Assembly (NCBI GenBank): GCA_023374025.1
Contig: SIJG01000010.1
Span: 1,578,703 to 1,642,702 of the forward strand
DNA: 64,000 nt
Direction of reading: 5' to 3'
Source of the DNA: Heterodera schachtii
Taxonomy: Eukaryota > Nematoda > Chromadorea > Rhabditida > Heteroderidae
Made by a program: the position numbers and the translations under genes. The notes below the pieces were generated by a model that was not told where the DNA came from, made no database searches, and saw only the letters and a program-made list of their open reading frames with translations. Each line of letters starts with the position of its first letter. Position 1 is the stretch's first letter. This document shows positions 43,185 to 54,140 of this stretch, piece by piece.

Positions 43185-44677
43185 GTAATTTCGACACTGG
43201 GTAAATTCGACACTGAGTATTTTCGACACTAAGTAATTTCGACACTACATTTTCGACACAGGGAAATTTCGACACTGAACTATTTCAAAAACTTTCACTG
43301 TTTTCCTGCATTTTCGACACTGGACCATTTCGACATTGAGTAAATTCGACACTTTTGAAAAAATTAGAAAATAATATGAATTTTTTAAAATGTTAGTTGT
43401 ATTTATGATAAATTTTCCTATTTCATTTTCTAATTCGTAATCTTTAAAAGGGTAGATGGTATAACTATGGGTCAAACCCAGTGTCAGTGTTAGACAAAAT
43501 GATTCATAATGCCCAGGGCTGCCAAAGTATGGAAATGCATATTTTTTTCCTGGCTTCTCCATGCTCTAAATAGTACTAAAAACACTTTCTTTTTTGTGTT
43601 TGCGTATAAAAATCGGCACTTTTATTTGCATATTTTTGCATATTTCGAGATTTTTGTGCATATTTGCATATTTTGGGTTTTTTCTGCATATTTCGTGCAT
43701 ATTTTGCCATTTTTTGTGCATATTTTCCGGGTTTTTTGCATTTTTTGCCATTTTTTCGTCAAATATTTTCCGATTTGAATATCCCTTAAAAAATTTTTGG
43801 CAGACAATAGGATGAACTTTAGTGCCGAAAATCTTGAGAAATTATTGATTCCAATTGCAAAAAAAAAAAAACGATAAAATTTATGAGGAAAATTTTTTTT
43901 TATTGAATTTTGCACCCCTAATTTTCAAGTTTTTTTGTGCATATTTGGTGCATATTTTGCGATTTTTGTGCATATTTGGTGCATATTTCACTACTTTATT
44001 TGCATATTTATGCGCATATTTTGCCTACTTTTCGTGCATATTTTTGGCAGCCCTGATAATGCCAAATAGTGATATTTTGGGGCGCTAATTCAAAATATAC
44101 TATCAGTGATCACTGCCTTTTTTGCATTGGTTATTTTGATCATCAATTACTCGCAGCATCTCCAACCAATCAAACAAAATTTTTAGAAAAGAAGCGAGTT
44201 AAAGAATTTGACAATCAAAAAAATTGTGAGAATTTCAATCTATTTTGTAGCTACATTACGTCCTCATCAGTCGTTTAGCGAAAATGTACTATTGTTTGTT
44301 TTATACAAGCCGTGCGCAACAATTTCAACCATGTTCTATAGCCAATAGGAAAAAGTGCAACATTTCCTGAATGATAATGCTTAAACCTTTTTGATTGCTT
44401 ACTGAATTATACCAAGAACTAAAAAATTTGGTATTTGGACTGTAGCTCTTCCTGGACAATACGACGGATATTTAGAATATTCTTTTACTGTAAATCCGTC
44501 ATATTATTTTCTAATTTTTTCAAAAGTGTCGAATTTACTCAATGTCGAAATGGTCCAGTGTCGAAAATGCAGGAAAACAGTGAAAGTTTTTGAAATAGTT
44601 CAGTGTCGAAATTTCCCTGTGTCGAAAATGTAGTGTCGAAATTACTTAGTGTCGAAAATACTCAGTGTCGAAATTAC
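43185..44677. mobile_element. Inverted-repeat element with TTTCGACACT arms
   Basis: Arms of about 190 bp are nearly exact complements. Each is an array of 'tttcgacact' words every 15-20 bases (43185-43375; 44500-44677). A hAT-type MITE is inserted between them. No coding capacity recognised in the rest of the loop. Confidence 0.85.
43514..44055. mobile_element. hAT-type MITE nested in the TTTCGACACT element
   Basis: CAGGGCTGCCAAA at the left and TTTGGCAGCCCTG at the right, flanked by an exact 8-bp duplication ATAATGCC (43506-43513 and 44056-44063). The interior is dominated by 'tttgcatattt' repeats. A truncated copy lies at 47180-47286. Confidence 0.9.
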
Positions 44678-44870
44678 CAGCCACGTGCATGGCGGGTACT
44701 TTGAAAGAAAATGGCATACCGTATTTGCTCTTTTTATATGCCATGGTATATTATTTTTCAACCTACCCAGAAAGGGGTATATAATTGGAGATCCACTATA
44801 CTAATTTAGTGCTGTACGTAAGTGACCAAGCAATTTGAATTTTGTATTGACACGAATGATTTAGTTGCTG

Positions 44871-46318
44871 AGAAAGAAAATAAAAATGAAAGAAAGAAGT
44901 GAGTGAGAGACAGATTGTGAATGAGAGACAAAGAGACAGACAGAGAGTGAATGAGAGAGACAGAGAAAGACAAAGAGAGAGAGAGAGAGGAATGAGACAC
45001 AGAGAGAGAGAGAGAAAGACAAAGAGAGAGAGAGTGAAGAGAGAGAAAGTGAATGAGATACAGAGTGAGAGAGAGAGAAAAATAGAGAGAGGGAGAAACA
45101 GACTATGAGGAGAAAGAAAGAGAGACACAGAGAGAGACCAAGAGAGAGAGAGACCTTGAGAGAGAGAGAGACGAAAAGAGACAGAGAGAGAAAGAAAGAC
45201 AGAGAGAGAAAGACCGAGAGAGACAGAAAGAGAGAGAGAGACTGAATGAGAGAGAGAGAGATAGAAAGAGAGTACAAACTGAGAAGAGAAAGAAAGAGAG
45301 ACACAGAGAGAGACAGAAAGAGAGAGAGACTAAGTAAGAGAGAGAGAGAGAGACGAAAAGAGAGAGTGAGAGAGAGAAAGACAGAGAGAGAAAAAGAAAG
45401 AGAGTGAGACCAAGAGAGAGGAGAGAAAAAGAGACAGAGAAAAGAGTGAGAAGTGAGAGACCGAGAGAGAGAACGAAGAGAAAGAGAGAGAGAGAGAGGG
45501 ATATAGAGAGAGAGAGAGAGAAAGAGAGGGAAATAGAGAAAGAGACAAATAGAATGAGAGAGAGAGACCGAGAGAGAGAGAGAAACAGATTGAGAGGATA
45601 AAGAAAGTGGGACACAGAGAGAGAGAGAGACAGAAAGAGAGAAGAGACTAAGTGAGAGAGAGAGAGAGAGACGAAAAGAGAGAGTGAGAGACCGAGAGAG
45701 AGAACGAAGAGAAAGAGAGAGAGAGAGAGGGATATAGAGAGAGGAGAGAAAAAGAGACAGAGAAAAGAGTGAGAGACCGAGAGAGAGAACGAAGAGAAAG
45801 AGAGAGAGGGATATAGAGAGAGAAAGAGAGGGAAATAGAGAAAGAGACAAATAGAATGAGAGAGAGAGAGACCGAGAGAGAGAGAGAAACAGATTGAGAG
45901 GATAAAGAAAGTGGGACACAGAGAGAGAGACAGAAAGAGAGAAGAGACCAAGAGAGAGAGATACAGACTGAGAGGAGAAAGAAAGAGAGACACAGAGAGA
46001 GACAGAAAGAGAGAGACCAAGAGAGAGGAGAGAAAAAGAGACAGAGAGTAGAAAGAAAGAGAGAGACTGGGAGAGAGAGTAAGAAAATTATGAGAGAGAG
46101 ACTGGGGGAGAGAGAACGAAAGAGAGAGAGAAGGGGAGATAAAGTGAAAAGCCGAGAGAAGGAGAAAAGAAAGAAAGACAAAAAATTAGAAAAGAAAAGA
46201 GAGTGAGAGAAAAAAAAGGAGACAGAGAGGAGAGAAAAAGAGAGAGAAAACAGGAGAGAGAGAGAGAGAGGTGAGAGAGAAAGAAAGAGAAAAAAGGAAA
46301 GAAGGAAAAGAGGAGCTC
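44871..46318. repeat. Long GA-rich polypurine tract, unit 1
   Basis: About 1.45 kb of almost only A and G on the plus strand (GAGAGA with interspersed CA), at first with longer-range repeats such as 'agagaccgagagagag' and 'gagaggataaagaaagtgggacacag'. Long reading frames here are artefacts of composition. It could form triplex DNA and will be difficult to sequence and assemble. Confidence 0.9.
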
Positions 46319-46394
46319 AGAAGTGGACAACTAATCTTTTTTCATTTTTATGGAAGCCAATTTATATTCGTTTAATTTTTTTTGAATGTAACTG

Positions 46395-46965
46395 AGCGGT
46401 TGAAAAAAGAGAGTAATTGAGAGGCGGAGAGAGAGAGAGAGACTAAGACAGAGAGAGAGACAAAGAAAGAGGAAGAGAGAGAGAGACAAAGAGAGAGAGA
46501 GAGACATGGAGAGAATGAGTGAGAGACAGAGAGAGAGAGAGAATGAAAAAAGAGACAAAAGAAGATAGAGAAAAGTGGAGAGAAGGAAGAGAGAGAGACT
46601 GGGAGAGAGAGAGAAAGAAAAAGAGAGAAAAGAAGATAGAAGAGAAAAATGGAGAGAGGGAAGAGGGAGAGAGAAAAGCGGCGAGAGAGAACAGAAGATA
46701 GAGAGGAGGAGTGAGAGAAGGGGAGAGAGAGAGACTGCGAGAGAGCGAGAGAGAGAAAAGAGAAGAGAGAGAGACGGGGAGAGAGCGAGAGAGAGAGAGA
46801 AAGAAGAGAGAGAGAAAAAAGAAGATAGAGAGAGAAAAGGGAGAGAGAAAAAGAGAGAGATAGAGAAAACAGGAGAGAGTTTGAAAGAAAGAAAGAACGA
46901 AAAGAAATAAAGAAAAGAAAGGAAGAGAGAGAGGAGAGAAAGAATGAAAAGAAAAGGAGGAGCTC
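46395..46965. repeat. GA-rich polypurine tract, unit 2
   Basis: A second purine-only tract. The 'ggagctca' plus 'cttttttcatttttatgg..aatttatattcgt.taatt' junction at 46310-46395 recurs at 46955-47030, so tract plus flank were duplicated in tandem. Confidence 0.85.
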
Positions 46966-47044
46966 AAAATGAAAACTCTTTTCATTTTTATGGGGCACTA
47001 ATTTATATTCGTCTAATTAAATTTTTTGAAATATAACGGAGCGG

Positions 47045-47070
47045 TTGGGAACCGCGAAGCGGTTCCCAAG
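47045..47070. repeat. Short perfect palindrome
   Basis: GGGAACCGCGAAGCGGTTCCC forms a strong hairpin just after the purine tract. Confidence 0.6.
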
Positions 47071-47179
47071 CGCTCGTTGGTAGACTAAAGGAGACTGGGA
47101 GATTATTTTTCAGCTGATTTATTTAGTGGAAAATTTTTAAATTTTTTTGAACATGTCGCCAAAAATGTCATCGCGAAGT

Positions 47180-47286
47180 CCCGATTTTTATATGCAAACA
47201 TAAAAAAGAAAGTGTTTTCCTACTACCTATTTAGAGCATGGAGAAGCCATGAAAAAAATATGATTTGCATATTTTTGACAGCCCTG
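47180..47286 (-). repeat. Truncated copy of the 43514 hAT MITE
   Basis: 'ccgatttttatatgcaaaca...agagcatggagaagcca...gacagccctg' is the complement of the first about 105 bases of the element at 43514. Confidence 0.75.
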
Positions 47287-47289
47287 TTA

Positions 47290-47930
47290 ATTAAGAAATA
47301 CATTTTAAAGGTTAAATATATTTTCATTTGTTTGGGGAAATCGAAAATGCCATGGCTATAAAATACTAAAAGCTTCGCCATTAAGCCATTTAAACATACA
47401 TCATAAATGCTTTAGAGAATGAATATTTAATTACATTTTCCACTGCGGTGGGTCACTTTTTCAATGGGTTGTGATTGTTGTAAAAAAGTGACCATGAATA
47501 GAAAATAAAAATTGTCAATCGATTTATTGAACAGAAACCTGCACTGAATACAAGGCAAGAGAAAAATAGGCGAAATTGATTGATCATTAGGGACTCCATT
47601 TTTAGGCAAATGGCTTTTTACTGATTCTATGTAAATGGACTTAAAATGACTTAAAAGTTTTGTACACTTTGTATGACTAACATACATTTTTTATGACTTT
47701 TGTTTCTACTTTTTGATATTTCTATGACTTTTTTGAGTTTTGGTGACTTATCTCGTAACTTTTTTCACGTTTTAAGACAAATATGAATTTTAACGAAGAA
47801 AATTCCGAAAAATAAAGGTTCAATCGGTTTACAGCAAATAAGTCCAAAATTTCCATTTAACAGCATAAATTCTATTTTAATAATAATTTAAAAAAGAAGC
47901 GATCATTTCTCAAATAATAATTCATTCCGC
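47290..47930. other. AT-rich interval, nothing recognised
   Basis: No supported exon or repeat ends. Confidence 0.35.
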
Positions 47931-47934
47931 TGAT

Positions 47935-48005
47935 CACTGCTTGGCCCCGCGGGACTCGAGAATATTTTTTCGTCACTTTTATCGGTGGAAACAATTGGTT
48001 AAAAT
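47935..48005 (-). pseudogene. Orphan F-box exon 5 relic
   Basis: Reading minus, 'attgtttccaccgataaaagtgacgaaaaaatattctcgagtcccgcggggccaagcagtgatca' aligns with exon 5 of copy J (ccattgacgccaccagcgg...ctcgacgactccccgggtccagcagtgatca). No other F-box exon is near. Confidence 0.55.
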
Positions 48006-48092
48006 TAAATGCAATTTAATTTGATGAAAAGGAATTAGCGATGGCAAAATGCTACTGATTCACTGCTTACATTTATCCAATGCAATTTTGGA

Positions 48093-48137
48093 AGCCATTC
48101 AAATCAAAGGTCGTGGGTTCGAGTCCCACCGGGCGAG
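48093..48137 (+). other. tRNA 3'-half remnant
   Basis: 'aaggtcgtgggttcgagtcccaccgggcgag' is a good variable loop, T-arm and 3' acceptor strand. The 5' half (acceptor and D-arm) that should pair with 'cgggcga' is missing, so it is a broken or derived tRNA. Confidence 0.45.
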
Positions 48138-48559
48138 TTACCTTTTATGTTCTACAAAAAGGCTGAAAAATGAGCGCATAAATTGCGGCACATTTTGACG
48201 TTAAAAGACATTCAAATATGGGAGACTTAAAACTCGTTTCGTTTTTTCTTGCCGCTGGTAGATTTCATAACAATTTTATCAGCCTTAGTTTAATTTATCC
48301 ATTTATCCAATGCACTTAAATATACCTAGATTGAATTAAACATCCGAACGCAAACATGGAAGTAAAACAAATTTCTGTAAAAATAGTACATATGAATAAA
48401 GACTTATTCTCAACAAAATTTCATGCGAAAATTTTCCCTTTACACAAAAAGCGATTTCCGCCTATTTGCTATTCATTATTTTTTCCTTAATCGTCTAATA
48501 TTTGGCAAAATCTTTGAAGAAAAAACAGAGCCAAATTTGTAATCTCCGATCCTGCAAAT

Positions 48560-49262
48560 CCTAGAAAATCCAATCAGAACATCAAGTCCAAAAAATAAGA
48601 TTTTACGGTAAAAATAAGAACATTTCGCAAAATTGCTTCAAATCAGTTATTTTTACAATTTATTCGATCAAAAATATAAAAAAATATTATATTTTTTACC
48701 TCCTATTATTGATTTTAACAATTTTGGAGAGGAAATAAGCAAATCATAAATTTCAGTGCATTCGGGATCACTAAATCAGATTTTTAACTTTTTTTTTTGT
48801 GGCACATTTTTCCAAAAATCTTTTGGGAAATGGGCGAGGGGAGAGGGTCCGGCGGTGCCGATAGGCGCCGCCGGGAAAAAGTTTGTAATTTAGTTTTGAT
48901 TTATTAACAGATTTTCACAAAAAAATGCTAATTTTTGCAATTAAAGCCAAGTGACGACTTTTTTTTTTTTTCGTTTTTAAAAACGCTTTTTGCGGCGCGC
49001 TTCTTCAAAAAATTTTGGGAGACAGGGGGGGGGGGGTACGGCGGCGCCGATAGGTGCCGCCGGGAAAAATTTGTGATTTTAATGTCATTCGCTAACAGAT
49101 TTTGTCCAAAAAATTGTTTAAATTTTGCCAAAAATCTTATTTTCTTGATAAAATGGTGACATTATGCCATAAAATTTCAAAAATTATGAATATATTTAAG
49201 AAATCAGAGCATTTTTTGGTCGCTATCCCAAAATCAGAACATTTCTTAGAAATAAGAACAAA
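48560..49262. repeat. Relative of the hAT element in copy C
   Basis: Shares 'aaaattgcttcaaatcagttatttt', 'gcattcgggatcactaaatcaga', two GC hairpin modules and the closing 'cagaacatttcttagaaataagaaca' with 8064-8847 and with the core of 40509-41536. Ends are degenerate and no target duplication is visible. Confidence 0.6.
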
Positions 49263-49264
49263 TG

Positions 49265-50280
49265 GAAGCCTGCCATTACCAGCAGTTTGGTGCTGTTTAG
49301 TTACCAAGTGCCAATGGGATTAAGAAAGTTATAGAAAAAAGCGAATAATTTATTTCTAGCAAAACAAAGAGTTCTTGGACTCGAATCTTCGAAATATTGT
49401 AGTTCAATCTACACTTGATTAAGCGAAAGTGGGTTCTAACGTGTAATTTTAGTAAAAAAAAAAAATTAAAATTTCATGCTGATTTGGGGTTGGAATTCCG
49501 ATTTCCAATCGAAAATTTTCGGAATTTTTTTAAATTTTTGCCAATTCAATGGCGACTTTGGTCTTCATGAGTCCTTCAACGACACATGTAAAAATATCTC
49601 TGTGATTGTCGTCATATAATTAAATAATTAATTAACCAATTAAAGTATGGCCAGCCAACCCTCTGGTGATATTGGCCAACAAAATGGAAATGTGCGGGAA
49701 AAAGTTTCATCACATTGGCTCAAAATTCTGCTGCTGATTTATTGCTTGTGTTCTCGATTGGCTTGCTTTTTTTTTTAAATTTTTATTTATTTTTAATACC
49801 TAATAAAATTTAGCATTAGGGGTAAAAATGAAAATTTATGCCAAAAAGACCCAAATTGAATTTCTCGAATTCACAATTTTATTCAAAATTAATAAATTTT
49901 TAGCTTTTTATTGGAATTTTTCATACCCATATTTGCATATCTAATTATTATTGTACATAGAATTTAAGAAATTTCTGTCTAAAAAAACTAATAATTTCAG
50001 TTTATAAATGACAAAATGAACAAATTCCATTGGCAATGTTCGACAAATTCAAAGTGAATGAGAATTTCCGGGAAATGGAGGTACAGTTTATACAATAATT
50101 TAGATTTTGCTTTTATTGAAAAATGAGAATTTTATTCAAAAAAAAATTCTGTTAGCTTTTACAGTGTATAACAGGGGATTTCAGTAAAGATTTCCAAAAT
50201 TTAAAAATTAGCCTATCTGACGCTTTAAAATTTTTAGAACTATTTAAGCAGAGCCATCTTTTCTAAAAATTTAGACCTAA
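49265..50280. other. AT-rich interval, nothing recognised
   Basis: Low-complexity A/T with no supported exon. Confidence 0.35.
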
Positions 50281-50290
50281 AATTTTAGAA

Positions 50291-50824
50291 ATGGAAGAGA
50301 ATGAGGAAGAAGAAGAGGAGGGAAGAGAGCAATTGGTGGAGGACAATGATGCTGAAGAAGAAGGAAAAGGAGGAATGGATGAGAATGAGGAGGAGGAGGA
50401 AAGAGAAGAGATGGAAGAGAAATGCGCACTCACACGGGGAACGACCTTTAACAAAAGAGAGAAATTGTTGAAAAATTCCATAAAATAAAAGAGAAAATTA
50501 AGCAAATGGGGAAGAAATATTCATCAAAAGAATGGAATAAAATTAAAAGAAAAATTACACACAAATTGGGCGCAAATTTACAAATGGAAAAAAGAATTTG
50601 AACTTAAAAGTAAAAACGTTTATTCAAATGAAGAAAAGCGTAAAAGATTAAAGCAATTTGATCAAATATATGGCAAATTAAAATTTGGAGGGAAAATGAA
50701 TGAAATGCCAAAAAATAATAGTATAATTGGAAGAACAATTACAAAATGGAAAATCGGAGAAAAAGCAAAAACCGAGAAGCACAAAAAAGAAATTGTGGAA
50801 AATTATTTTAAAGTAAAAAAATAA
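50291..50824 (+). pseudogene. Helix-turn-helix repeat protein gene, frameshifted
   Basis: An acidic, Glu-rich N-terminus from 50291 (motif EENEEEEEEG) leads, through a frame change near 50460, into EKFHKIKEKIKQMGKKYSSK and WNKIKRKITHKLG. A second frame change near 50560 continues with IYKWKKEFELKSK, SNEEKRKRLKQFDQIYGKL, GRTITKWKIGEKAK and a stop at 50822-50824. 'IYKWKKEF' and 'ITKWKIGE' look like the recognition helices of two successive helix-turn-helix modules, as in the HTH repeat proteins I recall from cyst nematodes. The frame changes mark it as a pseudogene unless small introns are hidden. Another decayed module is at 61183-61255. DNA binding is inference. Confidence 0.45.
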
Positions 50825-50945
50825 TTTATGCAAAATGGAAATCATTCATGAAAGGAACGGGAAGGATTTGGAACGAAAATTAAACAAAGTTTTGCTGTGA
50901 ATTATAGAAGGCCAAGAAATTTGACACTAAACAAAATGCTACAGA

Positions 50946-51300
50946 TGTCATACCAATCGGACAACTGACCCAGTTTTGAAATATTTTTGTATTAACGCGC
51001 TTATTTATTTTGAGAATTTCCCTATTCAGTCCCAAAATTGATCCCTCTTTTCATTATTCTTTCTCATTCATATTAGTCTGTCAGTTTTTTATATTTTTAA
51101 TCTCCTGCTGCAGTTCTCTTCTAATTTTATCGTCTCTCCATTTATTATTATATTTCCGCCGTTTCCCAATTTACTTTAAAATAAATATTTATCCCAACTA
51201 TTGACAACATTCGGACAACACATATTTGGCCCATCACAATCCCCCAAATATTCCATATATTCGTATTCCCTTAGACCCAGAAACCCGTTTTGTTTCTACT
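50946..51300 (+). repeat. 5' LTR
   Basis: 355 bp. The match to 53137-53486 is strongest in its last about 130 bases, from 'caacattcggacaacac' to the end. Confidence 0.9.
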
Positions 51301-51318
51301 TGGCGCTCCTGGAGAAAC
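51301..51318 (+). promoter_or_regulatory. Primer-binding-site candidate
   Basis: TGGCGCTCCTGGAGAAAC lies immediately inside the 5' LTR; TGGCGC is a common start for tRNA-complementary sites. The priming tRNA is not identified. Confidence 0.5.
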
Positions 51319-51396
51319 GTCGTAAATCCAACCTTTTGGTGACAGCGAATCGTCGCTTACCGATTGTGCACAAGAAGCATTCCCAATTTTTCTTAA

Positions 51397-53136
51397 ATGT
51401 TTTTCGAAACTCATTCTACAAATCCCAATTTTTACAAAATCCCACAATCAGTTCGCCATTCGCAATGCCAACAACGCTTTGTCAATGACCCCTTCTCAAA
51501 CAATCAATGTTTCCCATTTCCTTTCCACACCAACAGTGCCTCACACTCCTTCCTTTCCAATGAAGAGCGGCGACAAGACAATAACAAATCTCCAATTGAC
51601 CCTTCCTTTTTAGTTGAGGCATATGAAAGGGAGGAAAGTGAAAGTTTTTCAAAAAGTGCTGAGATTGGAGATTTGTTTAATGATGGTTGTAAGGATCGGG
51701 ATCTTGTTCAGAACCGAGTCCATTTCCTTAAAAATTCTGGGAGAGAAAATCCTGAAGATCGGCACCGAATTCAGGAAAATGATTTGAATAAATCTCCAAT
51801 CAGTCCCTCCCAAACATTTTCCACAGAAAAGTCAAACGAATATTTCAAAAATTTTCCCACGAACCAAATTCATTTTTGTGAGGAAGAAAAGCGATTGGTG
51901 GATCTGTGCAGAACACCAAAGTCGAATGAAAATGCAGAAAAGGACATTTCATCCCAAATTAATCCGTCAAATTCGCAGCCCCAATTTGCTCGAGTGTTGA
52001 ATAAAGAGATTGTGAACCGACACAGGTCACCAATCAGCACGATTTCGAAAGAAATAAATTCGGATGTGGAAAAAAGGAGTCCGTTTGGCTATGAAAATTT
52101 TTTTGATTGTCTTGTCCAAAGAACAGTCGAACCCAAACCAAGTCCGAAGCACTCAAAATGTCTGACCATTGAAATGAAAGTCCAAAATTGGAAGGCCGAG
52201 GCAATTATCGACCCAAATTCCGAAATCAATTTCATAAACCCCGAATTCCTTTTAAAATTGTCTGTGAATGAGAAAGTTGATCTTCTAAAATGGGGATTTG
52301 AACCGAAAAGTGATTTGACAGGACTGCCTTATGAATTTGCCACCTACAAGGGACAAAAAATTCCTGTTTACGGATTGATCAACGTTCCAATCGATATAGG
52401 CAATTCTGAATTAGAAACATGGTGTATGATTACCAAAATCCCACTGGAATATGACTTCATTTTAAGTGGAAATCTGCTAAAAGTATTGGATAATTTGAAG
52501 AGAGACGAAGACCAAGCAAATAACGGCCACGCAAATTCTCAAAATTTGCAAACATTTCCAAAGTTTTCGGCACCGCATAAACCACTACCCGTTCAAGGCC
52601 AAAAATTCGGAAAATCAACACCAAAAATGTTGACACAATGCCCAATGATGTCATCTCCATTTCCACAGAATTTCCGAAAAAAGAACAAATCAAAAGTTAC
52701 AAATCAACACCTTTTCTTGCAATTTTCAAATTCCCAAAAGACACTTTTCCATTCATATCCTGCGCAATTCTGTCCGAAGGATATGCCGGTCAAGCCCCGA
52801 ACTTTTTTGAATTCAAAATTCAAAAAAGCCAAGATTGAGAAAAAGGCATTTGCTCAACAATTCCGCCCACCAAGCCTCCTCTCAATTCAAACACACATTC
52901 CCCAAGCATTTCTCCCCATCTCGAACATGTCCCCTAAATATAATTGGACTCTTTCCGAATTTGCCCGCCATCCCCATCCCAGCCCCCAAAATTTTCATTT
53001 CAGTAGCAGTTTGATGTCGCCGCAATACCGCCGCTGTCCAACAACAACGTCGGCCTGGAGGCCTCCATGGTTTGCTGCGGAGGGAGGACCAACGCCTGAA
53101 CGCTTCGCAGGAGCTCAGCTGGTCGGAGCGCGGTGA
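51397..53136 (+). CDS. Gag/protease-like protein of the LTR element (579 aa)
   Basis: One uninterrupted frame fills the interior and stops at the base before the 3' LTR. The first about 240 residues are hydrophilic, rich in Ser, Asn and Glu, with no zinc knuckle seen. Residues 255-361 look like a retropepsin fold: CLTIEMKVQNWKAEAIID, EFLLKLS, then YDFILSGNLL at 352-361, which resembles the ILGxDxL end of such proteases. The expected Asp-Thr-Gly is Asp-Pro-Asn (D272), so the protease is probably inactive. The C-terminus is basic and Pro-rich. The last about 140 bases are GC-rich and unlike the rest, perhaps the scar of a deletion that removed pol. The start is tentative: an overlapping upstream frame from 51201 crosses the LTR boundary and runs to 51488. 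Confidence 0.65.
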   Translation: MFFETHSTNPNFYKIPQSVRHSQCQQRFVNDPFSNNQCFPFPFHTNSASHSFLSNEERRQDNNKSPIDPSFLVEAYEREESESFSKSAEIGDLFNDGCKDRDLVQNRVHFLKNSGRENPEDRHRIQENDLNKSPISPSQTFSTEKSNEYFKNFPTNQIHFCEEEKRLVDLCRTPKSNENAEKDISSQINPSNSQPQFARVLNKEIVNRHRSPISTISKEINSDVEKRSPFGYENFFDCLVQRTVEPKPSPKHSKCLTIEMKVQNWKAEAIIDPNSEINFINPEFLLKLSVNEKVDLLKWGFEPKSDLTGLPYEFATYKGQKIPVYGLINVPIDIGNSELETWCMITKIPLEYDFILSGNLLKVLDNLKRDEDQANNGHANSQNLQTFPKFSAPHKPLPVQGQKFGKSTPKMLTQCPMMSSPFPQNFRKKNKSKVTNQHLFLQFSNSQKTLFHSYPAQFCPKDMPVKPRTFLNSKFKKAKIEKKAFAQQFRPPSLLSIQTHIPQAFLPISNMSPKYNWTLSEFARHPHPSPQNFHFSSSLMSPQYRRCPTTTSAWRPPWFAAEGGPTPERFAGAQLVGAR

Positions 53137-53486
53137 TGTCATACCAACGGATAACCGACCCAATTTTAAATATTTTTATATTGCCGCGCTTATTTATTTT
53201 GACCATTTCCCAATTCAGTCCCAAAATTGATCCCTCTTTTCATTATTCTTTCTCATTCATATTGTTGTTCAGTTTTTTCATATTTTTATCTTCGGCAGTC
53301 CTCCTTTAATTTCATCGTCTCTCCATTTATTATATTTCCGCCGTTTCCCAATTTACTTCAAAAATAAATATTCGTCCCAACTTTTGACAACATTCGGACA
53401 ACACACCATATTTGGCCCATCACAATCCCCCAAATATTCCATATATTCGTATTCCCTTAGACCCAGAAACCCGTTTTGTTTCTACT
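53137..53486 (+). repeat. 3' LTR
   Basis: 350 bp. Begins TGTCATACCAACGG directly after the stop codon. Followed by CAGA. Confidence 0.9.
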
Positions 53487-53490
53487 CAGA

Positions 53491-54130
53491 AAGTTAAATT
53501 ATTCTTTCCAAAATAATTTTAAAATATTTCTCAAATTTAATATGCTCATTTGTCAGCTAAAAAAACAAAGACCTTTTACTGTTTTGTCCCGTTTTTCAAA
53601 TGTTTTTTTTGTATAAATCCAAAAAATTGAATGGCCTTACCTAAAATTAAAAAAACTCAAAGAAATGAATTTTTCTATTTTTATTCATTGTTTTTTTTTG
53701 TTCGTCCGTTCGTTTGCCAACACTTTTCCCAACTGAGAGAGTTAAAGGAAAATTAATTAATGCAAAAATTGTCCGATTTGTCCATATTCCCATCCATCGG
53801 AAAGCCCTTTAGCGACGATTAATTTGGCTTTTCATTTTCCATAAAATTTGCCAACGCTTTTCCCAGCGATCAAAATAAAAAAAATTCTGTTTTGGTTGGT
53901 GTTAATTTGTGATGATTTATCCAATGTTCAGCTGCTTTTCCCCATTTTCCGCTTGTACATAAATCGGCAACGAAAAGCCAACAAAATCACTCATTTTTCA
54001 TTAAATCAGTAATTTTAGTTTAAGGGAGGGGGGGGGGGGTACCATCCGTACAACAACCGAGTGGCTTTTTTCCTTTTTTTTTGTAAAATTTTATATTTAA
54101 AAAATTCTCAAATTTTTTAAAATTCATTTT
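53491..54130. other. AT-rich spacer before the Cys-rich genes
   Basis: Contains a G-run at 54029-54039. A signal-peptide exon for the next gene should lie here or further upstream, but I cannot identify it. Confidence 0.35.
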
Positions 54131-54140
54131 CATTTTTCAG

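Larger units (their letters stand above)
50946..53486 (+). mobile_element. Small LTR retrotransposon without reverse transcriptase
   Basis: Direct repeats 50946-51300 (355 bp) and 53137-53486 (350 bp) both start TGTCATACCAA and end GTTTTGTTTCTACT. A 4-bp CAGA flanks the whole (50942-50945 and 53487-53490), fitting the 4-5 bp duplications of Gypsy or Bel/Pao elements. Directly after the left repeat, TGGCGCTCCTGG is a primer-binding-site candidate. The interior is only 1836 bp and holds one long frame. There is no reverse transcriptase, RNase H or integrase, so the element must depend on a relative. The repeats differ by several substitutions and small indels, so it is not brand new. Confidence 0.9.

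Noticed and set aside
43594..44088. Phe/Ile/Tyr-rich frames that look like membrane proteins (also 63360-63611)
   Set aside because: They come from 'ttttgcatattt' repeats or AT-rich DNA; no homology, no splice sites.
44796..46998. Very long Ser/Leu-rich or Arg/Glu-rich reading frames (up to 352 codons)
   Set aside because: They are composition artefacts of the GA tract, occur in several frames at once and have no domain or splice signal.
48060..48140. A functional tRNA gene with intron
   Set aside because: The T-arm and 3' acceptor are good, but no 5' acceptor or D-arm complementary to 'cgggcga' lies upstream.
50946..53486. An endogenous retrovirus
   Set aside because: No envelope, reverse transcriptase or integrase; LTR size and a 4-bp duplication fit a small Gypsy/Bel-type retrotransposon derivative.
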